From assembly GCA_000442125.1 (NCBI GenBank), contig KE546979.1:620001-684000 (forward strand): 64,000 nucleotides of DNA, in the 5' to 3' direction. Below the pieces are notes generated by a model that was not told the DNA's origin, did not search any database, and worked only from the letters and a program-made list of their open reading frames with translations. Positions within the stretch are counted from its first letter, which is position 1, and each line of letters starts with the position of its first letter. Made by a program: the position numbers and the translations under genes. Source of the DNA: Opeltia flavorubescens (lineage: Eukaryota > Ascomycota > Lecanoromycetes > Teloschistales > Teloschistaceae). This document shows, piece after piece, positions 32,166 to 43,160 of the stretch.

Positions 32166-34116
32166 ATGGGGAACGCTCCATTCCTTTACGATAAGCCATC
32201 GAAATACTCCTTTACTGGACCAACAGATAAGGCTTGGGATCCGAAAGCAGTAACTCGTGCCAGCTGGGTGGCATCTCTCCCACCGCCTCCCAGGCCGAAG
32301 CAAGAAGGCCCATTAATCGACGCAAAGGAGTTCAATCGACACCCAGATTCTTACTTCGTCGTGTGAGTAAAATGGGATACCTGTCAATGGACATACTAAT
32401 GTTCCTCAGACCGTATGGCAATCTTAACTGGAAGCCCATGAGCCCTCTTACCAAAAAGAAAGTCAAATATACAAGACATGTGCAATTGTTTCTACGAATC
32501 TGTGAACTCCTGGGCGCACTAGGCTTGCTCTTTTGTGTCATATGCATCAAGGGTACACAAGGCTCGACAGGCTGGATTATAAGGGTTCCGGTACGTTACT
32601 TCCATCCGCTAGAAGCATGAATCTGATTATAATTCAGGCTGGAGTTGCTATATTGCACACAATCTACGCCGTTTACCATCTCGCGCGATCATCAAATGCT
32701 CGTACACCAGGATCTTCAGCAAGCTATATGATATTTGCGGCCATTCTCGATGCCGGGGTAATCCCGTTCCTCGTGCTGACTGCTATCATGGCTCATGATC
32801 AATACATCGAACCCAGCGACACTCCCGGTCACTGGGCCTCTTTACTTATGTATACTACAGCCACGACCAAAATCATCGAGGCAACCTATCTTGTCAGCGT
32901 TGTCAATGGTACTCTCCACTTGCTATCTTTTATAATCTCGATTTACCTCGCAGTACTGTTCCGAAAGATCTCTAATCTTCCACCGGACATGAACCCCTTG
33001 GAGGACAACCTCACTTCGAGACATAAACGCAATAAGTCGGAACTTCTCGATAACCGTACGAGTCAAGCAAGTACAACGATAAGCTCAAAGCGCGATTCTC
33101 GTGTCGATGAGCCCTTGATATCGCCAGTCCGATCCGTACCATTCATGCACACTCGGAATGAATCCTCCGTCAACCTTAATAACGTCCCTCATCCGCACTT
33201 CAGTCCCCGCGCCTCTCGAACGAATGTTTCGGCTCTCTTGTACGATCAGCCACTTTCTCACCGTTCCTCCCGTACCAACACCCGTCAATCAACATTCTAT
33301 TCTCAATCTCCCGCCCAGCATGTCTCCCAAACAGACCTCAAACCCCTTCCTCTTTCTATCGATCATCATGACTACATCGATACCGTCTCCCCACTGCCAG
33401 AGGAATCTACCCTTCTCCGCTCCCCAACCAAGTCTTCCTCAGTTTATACCGACGATCTTGCATCCCGTCCGACTTCCACTCGTCCAGCAAGTACCCGGCC
33501 TCCATCAACTCGACCATTCTCCACCGCTCCGTCGCTTCCCCCACCGTCAGAATACTCGGATACTAAGAGTAACGGCGACTCCAACTGGATCACACACCCA
33601 TCCCCTGTTCCGTCTCCGCCCATAGAATTTAAACACCTGCGCAACAGTAATCCTTACCAGCCGCTCCCAAAATCGTCGCCTTATGAGAATATTGAGAACC
33701 GTACTCCGAAACCGTTGGAGATGAATCCCCCAACGCCCGTGAATGCTCGATTTGAAATCCAGCAAGGACGTCGAGATGTCAGGGCTGGCACGACAATCGA
33801 TCAGAGGGCTTTGATGCCCGGAACGGGAAATACACTGGGGTTGAGAGGGCAGCCGTTGGACTTTAATCCGCAGCGGAGGAAGGAGGTGCAGAGGACACGG
33901 GGGTACGGAGATATGGTGGGCGCAGGAAGACTAGATGGCGGCAATGGATACGGGTATGGTGCAGAGAGGAAAGGGCGGGTGGTGAGTCGAACGGGAGTTG
34001 AATATGTTGATGCTGGTCAGGGCATGGGGAGAGGGATGAGGGCAAGGGAGGTGAGCGGAAAGCTTGTTGAGGAAGGGCGAAGTGGGCAGGAAAGAGGTTG
34101 GGGGTTGGTCAGATGA
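32166..34116 (+). CDS. Unrecognised four-helix membrane protein with long Ser/Pro-rich tail
   Basis: Three exons, 32166-32362, 32410-32590 and 32638-34116, give 618 residues. The first 100 residues are soluble and Pro-rich. Four hydrophobic segments follow: ICELLGALGLLFCVICIKG, GVAILHTIYAVYHLA, MIFAAILDAGVIPFLVLTAIM and LHLLSFIISIYLAVLF. The arrangement is MARVEL-like. The C-terminal half (about 360 residues) is disordered, with Ser, Thr, Pro and Arg, and short STRPxSTRP repeats around 33470-33520. The family looks fungus-specific; I know no function for it. Both introns have in-phase, consensus splice sites. It shares a 270-bp divergent promoter with ARH1. Confidence 0.78.
33457..33525 (+). 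repeat. Coding tandem repeat (S/T)TRPxST
   Basis: Around residues 400-420 of the membrane protein, the hexapeptide-like unit TRPxSTRP recurs three to four times. The DNA copies are degenerate at third positions, so the repeat is old or selected at protein level. Confidence 0.55.
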
Positions 34117-34306
34117 CCTAAAATGTGATGGAAGGAGACTATGTAGATAAAGTGAATGAGGGATGAAAGGACTCATATATGGGCGGAATCTTGGCGTAGG
34201 TATAGGGCGAATACAAAAATGAGACATTGGCGGAGGTTTGGTAAAGCTAGATAGTAGCGAAAATAGGAGTTCCTGATTTAACCAATAGGTAGATAATTAG
34301 TCATTT

Positions 34307-37300
34307 TCAAGCACCTGAAGAATAAAGGAAGCGTTGACTTATGCTTTGCCGAGATCCCGAGTCCTCTCCATCCATCTCTTCGTCCTCATCCTCTTCCCCG
34401 GCAGTATGATCCACGTCCTCGCTATCGGTTTCTCCCGTATTAGGTGAACCGAGATCCTCCTGATCCGAGACATCAGCCACGGAATGACCAATGCCCACCA
34501 GGTCGACTTCAGCAATAGGCTCCTTTCCTATCTGCATCTCGTCATCTTCTCCATCCTCTCCATCCACATCATCATCCACACTATCCTCACTGCCTTGCTC
34601 CTCATTATTTTTCGCTTCCAACCATCTCTTCCAATCAATCTCATTGCCCTCCCTTTCTTCTTCCATGCCCACCAACCCATCTCCTTCCTTCCACCCTTCC
34701 CAGTCCCTTAATCCAACCACATGCCTCATAGTCGGTCTTCCATGCGGACAGTTCCACGGCTTATCGATCTCGCCCATATGCCTAACAAGCTTCTCCATTT
34801 GCCGTTTCTGCAGCGTCTTTCCAATCATGACGCTGGACCGACATGCTCGCATTGCGAAAAGCCGGCGGACTTTTGAAGGACGAGGTATGTACGATGGTGT
34901 CTGATGCTGATGACCGTCGCCCATAGACGAGATATTGCTCGATGGAGACTCCCCGAGCAGTGCGATTAATTCCTCGAGATCCGACAGATCGAACGTGACC
35001 TCTCTACTCATGGGCAAGGATATCAATTTGCAACGCTGGCCGACTGGCGAATCGCCGCTTTGATCCACGTCGACCACAAAACCGTTCTCGATCAACGCAG
35101 CATTGTTCTCGATAATAATCTCTTCCTCGATAGCTGTCAGATCCAGGACCTTGGGCCTGACGAGACGTTGGTTCTGGACTGTTGTAGAGGCCTGGAGACG
35201 CTCAAAGTTGAATTTCTCGTCAGAAGCGTGTTGGTCGATGATGAATAATTCATCATCTGACATCAGCGATGTGGATGGTCGAATTGCAAGAATAAAGCCT
35301 AGATTAAATTGCCCCACCACATGCATCTGAGAGAAGTCTTCTTTGGATACTGTCAACGAGAGTTTCTTCTCGGGGTCCACTTCTTCGGTGTAAGTTGGTT
35401 CCCTACTCTGTATCGACTTCTCCAAAGACTTCTGCAAACCTTGCTCATAGCTTCGTAGCTGGCCTTCAAGACTGCCCACTGACTCGTGCAGGATCTGAAG
35501 AAGATACATAGTCGAGTCTTTCTGTGTTCTGCCCTGCAATAACTTACCGGCTCGTCTTAGATTGTCTTGATCAGGTACGGCCAAATTATCCTCCGCCTGC
35601 CGTATCAATTCAGCGACCTTGGCGTCTTGCTTTGCTTTCTGGCCTTCGTCGTCCAAGTACTCGTCATCTGATTCTTCTATGCTTGGCGATTGAGATTGAG
35701 CCTCGTCGGCATTACTCTCCTCATCGCTACGTAGACGAGCTCGCCTGTCAGGCGACGCTTTGTCTGTAAAGTCATCCGCACGCAATATTTTAGCATGGCT
35801 GGAGAGGTTCCCATGGAGAACGCTTTGACGGGATGTGGTAGGAGCACTGTGAGGTTGCGTATGTGATGGGATTGCCCCTGGTGCCTTGAATGCTTGCATG
35901 GTACTACCAAATTGTATTGCACCGTCGCCATCTGCAGAGTTACGGGCCTTAAAAGTTTGCGTAGAATTTGGGTTTTTCGTACCAAGTCTGGGCGGTGATG
36001 AGCCTAATAGGGCTGTAGTGGTCTTCGTGCCGATGGTGATAGTTGCGACCTGAGGTGGCTGCCTCCGCGGACGCATTCGATCGAACGCGTTTTGTACCAC
36101 TCCAGGGGCAGGCTTTTTTGGGCCAGGTTCGATTGCCCTTATGTCACCTTCTGCATCTGATTCGATATCCGAACGCGAAGCTTCGTCTTCAGCAACTGTC
36201 CTTTGCTCTGCTATTCGCTCATTGAAGTCCGTAATAGGGATTGGTAAAATGCCTTGGCTTGCCTCGTCTCTTTCAAATCGTGGTTCGTTCTCACCATCGT
36301 CGTCCTCATGAGAGGGACTATGAGCAGAGTCTTCAAGCTTCTTAAGAAGTCTCTGTTTGCCCTCCGGTATGGTAGATTTGGAGCGAAGAGCTTCATTTTT
36401 TGAAAGGGTACGGGATTGCGCGTCTCGACCCGCAAATTTCTCGATGAGGCTTGTCGTTGGCCCAGGGTGTTGAACCGAAGTGAAAGGTAGACCACCATGT
36501 GCGCTCTCATCAGCTGAATCTTGAGAAGATTCTCCCTGCGGTTCATCGTTATCCAAGGATGCTGAGCCGTTTGGTTCCGAGTCCTGCCGATGCACAGTAA
36601 GCTGTTTGAAGCTTGGAAGCTTTGACTGTGATCGCGGAGTCTGAGGCACGGTCTGATCCTGTTTCTCGAAAAGCTCTGTCAAGGTGGTCTGTGTTGATCA
36701 GTATCGACCCATTGTCAACATGTGATAGCACTGACTCTCAAAGATTCGAGCAGGGCCACTTGATCATGTAATAGGATTGTCCTTTTGTCAGGAGAGACGT
36801 TGACATCATAGGCATCTGGAATATCTCAGTAAAGCCATCAAGCAGGTCTAAGGGAGACTTACTGGTATCAATGACGATGTTTGCAAATACGAATGGCGAC
36901 TGGGAAACGTTGTAAGATTTGTAGATCTCGTTGAATACCTTAGCGAACTGTGGCAGAGCGCAAGGTCTGGCATTGACGAAGAACATCTGTCTGTCAGGCG
37001 TTTGCCGGCCTTCCCCGAATACAGGCCTAGATACATGGCCGAGGACACGAACTTGACCATTCCTCGATCAGTCAGCTTTGACGCTGATAGCGATAACGTA
37101 GTCGACGGAGTACTCACTCTTTGCTCCCTTCTGCTTTCAAACCCCCTTGAGTGTTTTCCATTTGGAAGCGGAGATCCATGTGAATGAGAGCGGGTAGTGT
37201 CTTTGCACCGAAGACGTTTGCAATGTTCTCGCGGGTGGTAGTGTTAGACTTGGTCGCAAAGACTACGACTTTCTTCCCTTTCGATATGACACTGCTAACG

Positions 37301-38029
37301 GAAAACTTCACCGAGGTGCTTATACATGCATAAGCCTGCAGAACACCCAAGACCTTTCCATACTCTCGTTTGATGTTCTTCTCCAGTTCGCGTCGCCGTA
37401 CTGGTAGATTGGCAAAAAGGCCTTCAACGGCTACAGTGGTACCTTTCTGACTGGCGACGACAGAGGTAGCTTTCAACTCGCCAGATGTTTCGAAATCGAG
37501 CCTGGTTCCCTTAGGCGCCTCTTCGGCTCTGGCAGTGACAATATGAAAGGTCGAAAGAGCACAGAGCGAGGACAAGGCCTCGCCCCGAAAGCCGAAGGTT
37601 TGCAGGGAAGAAAGATCATCATAGGTGGAAATTTTTGACGTGTAATGCTTCAAGGCTAATGGATAATGAAAAATGGGTTGCCAAATAGTAGATTGAAAAT
37701 TACCTACCTATAGTAGAGTAATTTCCGGGAGAAATGCCAGAGCCATTATCTTGAACTTCGATTGACTCAAGTCCGTTACCCTTGAAGCGGACATCTTGTC
37801 TGGTCATCAGACCATAGACTTGATTGATCCAAAATGTTTAACTTACCGACAGACGAGGCACCAGCATCGAGGCTATTCTCCACCAATTCTTTTACGACAG
37901 AGCAAAGATCAACGATAACCTGACCTGACTGGATTTGATGGACCTGAGGCGTATATCAGCGTCACAGACTTGGAAGGTGATCCGTAATCAGCGCACAGTG
38001 CGACCTTCGATAGCCTTGATGATGGACAT
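34307..38029 (-). CDS. PMS1: DNA mismatch repair endonuclease PMS1 (MutL alpha subunit)
   Basis: Seven exons, 38029-37997, 37943-37847, 37794-37708, 37655-37118, 37062-36863, 36815-36736 and 36688-34307, give 1138 residues. The GHKL ATPase motifs are intact: [19 protein letters not shown] and [31 protein letters not shown] and [10 protein letters not shown] follow. After a long acidic linker comes the MutL C-terminal domain with the endonuclease motif [12 protein letters not shown] (about residue 829), [10 protein letters not shown] and CPHGRP. With Mlh1 it nicks the daughter strand after mismatch recognition. An extra very acidic tail of about 100 residues ([13 protein letters not shown]...[14 protein letters not shown]) follows the usual end. 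All six introns are GT-AG. Confidence 0.95.
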
Positions 38030-38717
38030 CAGGCGCCGTCAGAAGTTGCTGGTGCCACAAAAGGCATTATTTCAATTTCACCACCAAGACCAAGGTGAAC
38101 CCTTATCACGGATGCCTGAGGCTAAAACATCTATCACTTCGCGGTACCCTGGTATTCCATTTGTTGGGACTTGCAATTGCATCTCAGTATGGAAGGATCG
38201 ACCCTGAGACAGTTCCCTAATGATCCTCTACTCTAACAGATGGTATTCGATAGACCCAGGACAATGGCTCGACAAGCGAAATCCATGTATCTATTGAATT
38301 GGCAGCCGTGCCATGGCTAAAATTAGATGGAATAGCTAGAGCGGTGTCTTGTAAGATTGCCGATCGAGAGGATGTGCCCCAGCTCATTTTAATCTTATTA
38401 TTGTTATTTGAGCTGCAGGCCCCTGATTTAATCTTATCCCGCCTCAATCTTATCGTGATTCGCATCCCCTTTTTCCTTCTCTTTATCGATCCGAATTCCT
38501 TGCCAGCGACGTCGAGTCTGGTGAATGGCTTCCTTACCATCTGTGTACCACCTTGATTGTTATGACACATTCTTTTAATCAATTGACATGTTAATTCACT
38601 AATATAATTCATATCACCCCTAATATTCCCTCACGAATAATTCAGTCGCTCCTTCGACAACTTGTACAACATACTTACCCTCTCGCTTTCCTTTGCCAAC
38701 CGCCCATCCCAGATTAA
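38030..38717. promoter_or_regulatory. Divergent promoter region PMS1/areB with GATA motifs
   Basis: About 690 bp without a supported gene. HGATAR sites on the minus strand (CTTATC or TTATCG on plus) are at 38102-38107, 38433-38438, 38449-38454 and 38483-38488. Three of them fall within 56 bp on the areB side. Autoregulation or AreA/AreB control is inference. A 131-codon minus-strand ORF (38217-38612) is not supported. Confidence 0.5.
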
Positions 38718-40315
38718 AACCATTATAGACAGCCATCCCCTCGGGTACTGCTCTTGTATTACCCGCTCAACACCTGGCTATCTCAATTGGCGACCGCAAC
38801 CACGGCTTCAGCTGTAATCTACCGGGCATCGCCCATCAAGTCCACCTTTCAACTACCTCCATCTCTACCAAAGCCGCGTGATCTGGCATCATACAAGACG
38901 GCTTCCTCATCTGAGCCTCCGGGCGACTCGCCTCTCCCTGCGTCCACCCCAGCACCTCCAGACTCTTCCGCGTCCCAGCTCCAACACCACCAAAACACTT
39001 CAGACTTGTCGCTTCCAAGCCTCACCACGCTGGCATCGCTCGCAACCAGTGCGTCTCCTCAGCTAAGGTATGTTCAGTCGGATAGTTTAGAAGGGCATGG
39101 AAGCGTGGAATCTGTTCTCGAAGCGCAGCGCTGGCGCGTCTTATTCAGAGTCTGCAGCACCGGACTCAAAAGGACTACTGCTGACCGGTCAATCGCACAG
39201 TAGGGCTTACAGCAGCAATGTTAATCCCACCATGACATACCAGGTCAATTCAGGACAACCAGCGACTCCAGGTGTATCGGGGAACATGGCTGTGAGTCGA
39301 CACTTGGTTCCGCATTTAATCGCTAGTCTCTCCCCACGCGTTTCCTCCACCGCAAATATCTTATCGCAAATCTCCCCTAATCTTCAAACCCTTATCGCTT
39401 CACTGCGTACTCCTTTGTAGATGGCTTCACATGCTAATTACAATCATTCTGCTCAACAGCCTGCTTGTCAAAATTGCGGCACCTCTACTACCCCGCTGTG
39501 GCGACGAGACGAGTACGGCTCTGTGCTGTGTAACGCTTGTGGTCTCTTCCTCAAATTACACGGTTCCCCACGTCCGATCAGCTTAAAAACAGACGTTATC
39601 AAGAGTCGCAACCGCGTTAGAACTGCTGTACCAGGACAGAAGAGAAAGGTACGCATCATCGAACAGGTTCATCTAGAGATTGCGACTGACACAGAAACCG
39701 TCGTAGCTGCCTAACGATTTGAATGGCCCTTCTGCGGCAGACGGCACTCCTCCGCCTGGTCAACCCCAAATCCGTCGAACCTCTGCTGGTCCCTCAGATC
39801 CATCCAATTCCCCAATCTCCCGCAATCTCACTCCCGGAACCCAACATCCCTCCAACATCGCGCCTCAGCACTTATTTGATGGGGTGACCCTCAATGAACA
39901 CAGCCTTCATGCGTCCCAATCCTTACCGTCCTTCAACATCCGGCAACCCTCGCCAGGCTCGACGTCTTCCCAGAATGATCGCCATTCCAACTCAAAGCCA
40001 TCTTACGACCAGCTCTATCAAGAGAACACCGCGCTCAAGACGAGAGTCAGCGAGCTAGAAGTCATCAACATCCTCTACAAGGGCCAGGTCGGCGAGCAAG
40101 ACCAAAAAGCGACGGAGTCTGAACAGCAGCTGCGTCAATTGCTCGAGGAAGCACAGCGTCGAGAAAGCAACCTGAAGCAGCGGGTCAAGGAGCTTGAGCA
40201 GGAAAATAATGAGTTGAGGGGCGATGAACCTGCACCAAAGCGACAACATGTCTCTGATGTCTCTGAATATCCTGATCCCTCGGCACATGCCACCACAGAA
40301 TCCGTTAATGCTTAA
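38718..40315 (+). CDS. areB: GATA transcription factor AreB (Asd-4/NreB type), non-AUG N-terminus possible
   Basis: Exons <38718-39067, 39201-39291, 39421-39648 and 39707-40315 join in one frame. The zinc finger CQNC-X17-CNAC (39469-39543) has the fungal LWRRDE and LFLKLHG motifs and ends [22 protein letters not shown] and a C-terminal leucine zipper (about 40005-40225) identify the AreB/Dal80 branch, which in other ascomycetes antagonises AreA in nitrogen regulation or acts in development. The first exon is open from a stop at 38715 and has no ATG in frame. The first in-frame ATG is in exon 2 (39232). A shorter AUG-started form plus a non-AUG long form is plausible. Confidence 0.85.
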
Positions 40316-41261
40316 TATCTCGTTCGGTTTGCTGCACTTCTTTTACGACACTTTGCTATTGGGGGGTTGATGTATTTGTAACGACATTCTGAGCTGCTTC
40401 AACCATCAGGCTAGGCTCAGCTCTTGAGACGTAACGAAAGCATTCCTACTGTTGCTCGAAAATGCGCCATATCTCTGAAAAGCGACATTTCTGTATTTTT
40501 ATTACGATAACACCTGGATTGATGTCTCACCGGCGGAGTGTCGCTTTTACGGGTGAGCGTGGGAAGGCTGTCTTAATATTCTGCTATTATTACCCTCATG
40601 ATCAACACGCGCGATGGCGAGGCGCGGCTCTATTCCTTCTCTTAGACAAAGTCTTCCGACGTAGTGGAAGATTCGACGATTACAACATACATAATGTACC
40701 AAGTAGACGTTCGGCATGGAGATCCTCTCAATGAATCGTCTTGCTCATGAATATTCTATANCAATTCTTGCGTTTCCCATCATGCGTTATGTGACATGCT
40801 TCTATGTTAGTGCCATAGTTGGCCTTGTCTGCAACCTTCATTCAAAATGTCTTGCTACGAGAAGCAACCCTATGACGAAACCTGGGCGTGGGATGGCGCA
40901 ATCATAGGGTCAATAACAGCAATCTACAGGGTGTCGTAAATCGAGCGGACTTGCGATACGGCAGCTCGAGCCAGGCTCTCTAATGCAATCTGAAATCGTA
41001 TTGAAAGACTCGGAGATCAAGAAGTTGGACAGATAAGATTCTTTGAATAATTCGATGAGGCATAAGATGGGGAACACAATATTGCAGTTGAGAATCTAGT
41101 CAAATATATCTTCGAAGCGAATGTACAGCATGCAACGCTTCATCCAAAGGCTTCCTCCCATCCAGCCGACCATTTGACCCTGCCATCCCCAATACTAAAA
41201 CACGATTCCCTGTATGCCATAAAACATGGCGTTCATGATAGCGAAGCAAATAGAACCTATG
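40316..41261. other. Convergent intergenic region areB/TMS1 (0.95 kb)
   Basis: No supported gene. Short ORFs lack features. One ambiguous base (n) is at 40761. It holds the 3' ends of two converging genes. Confidence 0.5.
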
Positions 41262-42752
41262 TCAATTTCCAAATCTCCCAGGCATCATCACCGGCGCTAG
41301 TAAACTCCAGCTATAAATGCCGTAACAGACCCACGCACTCACAATCTTGACCCAACTCGCCCAGTACGTCCTTCCCACAGCCGCCACACCAGTGGCTTCA
41401 TAGTCGATATTTTGCGTCAGCAAAGTAGCTACCCACATCGTAGCAAGGAGGAAGATGACATGAAATAGAGAATAATTGTACTGCGTGCCACCTCGCTCAT
41501 CGTCTTTGCCGCCCCGAGCGTCATCCGATTCATCGTCGCTATCGTCATCGTCGAGGGCGTTTGCGGGGAGAGATCCCGCTTCGACTGCTGCGCGCAAAGC
41601 TTCTGCGCGCATTTCACGACGAGAGCTGGGCTGCTGGTCTACGAGGCCGTGTTCGACCTCTTCATCACCTATCTTGCTGTAAGCGTGGCTGGCGTTGCCA
41701 CCAAGGGCGATGCCTTGCGTTGCGGCACGAGTGGTCGTATATGCGATTGTGAGCATAGTGACGATCGCGCCGAGAATGATGGATGTGGTGCGCGTGCCCC
41801 TGGCTCGGACAAGGGGATTGCAATGTTGATCATCCGGCTCCATGCTGACTGCGGACATGGTGAGGTAGGTACAGTATACAGCGACCATGGCAGCTTGTGC
41901 GAGGCCAGCTTTAGGATTGTATTCTTGAATGGTAGGGTGGACGGATATGACGGAGATGACGAGCAGGACGATCAGATTGATTGTGATGGCGGCCTGGTTC
42001 ATAGCACATCCGCTATGGGCGAAGAAGATGTACATAATGATAGTCATGGCGAAGGAAGCGGTAAACATGCCCAGTGTCGAACCAATGAGGAGAACGCGCC
42101 AGCCTCTGGAGTCGGTATTTTCGATTTTCTCTAAACAGTATTCAGCCCAGGTATGGGCGAGGTCCACAAGAAGGATGAGTCCGAGAAGTACGAAGAGCAT
42201 GGCTCCCATCAGTGCAATATACTGGCCCCAGACCTGGAAGAAGGTTTCGGGGATGAAGAAGGTCATGACGATAAAGGCAAGCCATACTATAACCTTGGGG
42301 CCCCAGTAGCCATTTTGTAGCGATGCTCGACCATTCCGAGAAGACTTGACGCCGAGTAATAGAATTGCGAGAAGAAAGTGGAAAAGACCAAGAGCAAAGT
42401 TGACCCGTTGTACAGCGACATATCCATGACATTGTTTCCCTTGGCAGGATATGTTAACGTAGTCCAGGGTAAGATGTTCGAGTTTTTTGAGGGCCCAAGG
42501 AGTGAGCATTAGCCAAGAAATGATCGAGTTGACAAGTAGGAGAAAGGCATATGCGATGCGCGTTGCCATGCTACTATTGAAAACGCCGCATTGGTGGCAG
42601 ATGGCCGAGCAGGCGGCTGCCCCACAGCAAGAAGCACCGAAGCTCATGATCTATTGAGAGAGTTAGAAAGCGCCCTCTCCAAATTTGGGAGTGGAGAATA
42701 CCGTGCCAATACTCGGCACTGCGAGCAGTGGCAGAGATAGTAGAGCTCCCAT
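41262..42752 (-). CDS. TMS1: TMS1/Serinc family membrane protein
   Basis: Two exons, 42752-42702 and 42650-41262, give 479 residues. The start MGALLSLPLLAVPSIGT and SFGASCCGAAACS are typical of fungal Tms1. About ten or eleven hydrophobic helices follow. FAHSGCAMNQAAITINLI, HPTIQEYNPKAGLAQ and the acidic Asp/Glu loop (LDDDDSDDESDD) before NYSLFHVIFLLATMWVATLL are typical as well. Serinc proteins are eukaryotic membrane proteins implicated in serine-lipid synthesis and lipid scrambling; the function in fungi is not settled. The intron (51 nt) has a GTATTC donor and AATAG acceptor. Confidence 0.93.
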
Positions 42753-43160
42753 GACGTTTGAGTGGATAGTGTTGGTATTATACTGCGTTGTTAAAGAGAG
42801 GCATTGACAACGACAATGGAGTTATTGCCGCCTTGCTTGGCGCCAAGAGCGAGCTACTACCGGGCCGTTACACTAGCTAAAAGTCGATCTGCAAGTACAA
42901 ATTATTTGCGTCAGTAGCGTCATAGAGATCATTGTTAATCCTCCAGTCTGTGTCTAGACCGAAGCAACTGTCGAGTACGATCTAAAAGGACCAGGAAGCT
43001 ACTTGCAGATATTCCTCAAACAAGGTCTCTGTTCGTTCTTCGATATACCGATTGAGACTTCTCCACCGACGGCTGGCTGCGGTGGCCACAGGATTGGGCG
43101 GTACCAGGAGCAATGGACGAACGATAACAGAGCATCACCTTGCTCAATTGCCGGGACACC
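42753..43160. promoter_or_regulatory. Divergent promoter region TMS1/MCH1
   Basis: About 410 bp separate the two start codons. Short plus-strand ORF sequence before the MCH1 ATG does not connect in frame. No RNA gene is seen. Confidence 0.45.

Noticed and set aside
38217-38612. 131-codon minus-strand ORF in the PMS1/areB intergenic region
   Set aside because: It has no family resemblance and no splice context. It lies in the shared promoter.
40462-40734. 90-codon plus-strand ORF after areB
   Set aside because: It has no recognisable domain and unusual composition, and lies in a probable 3' UTR.
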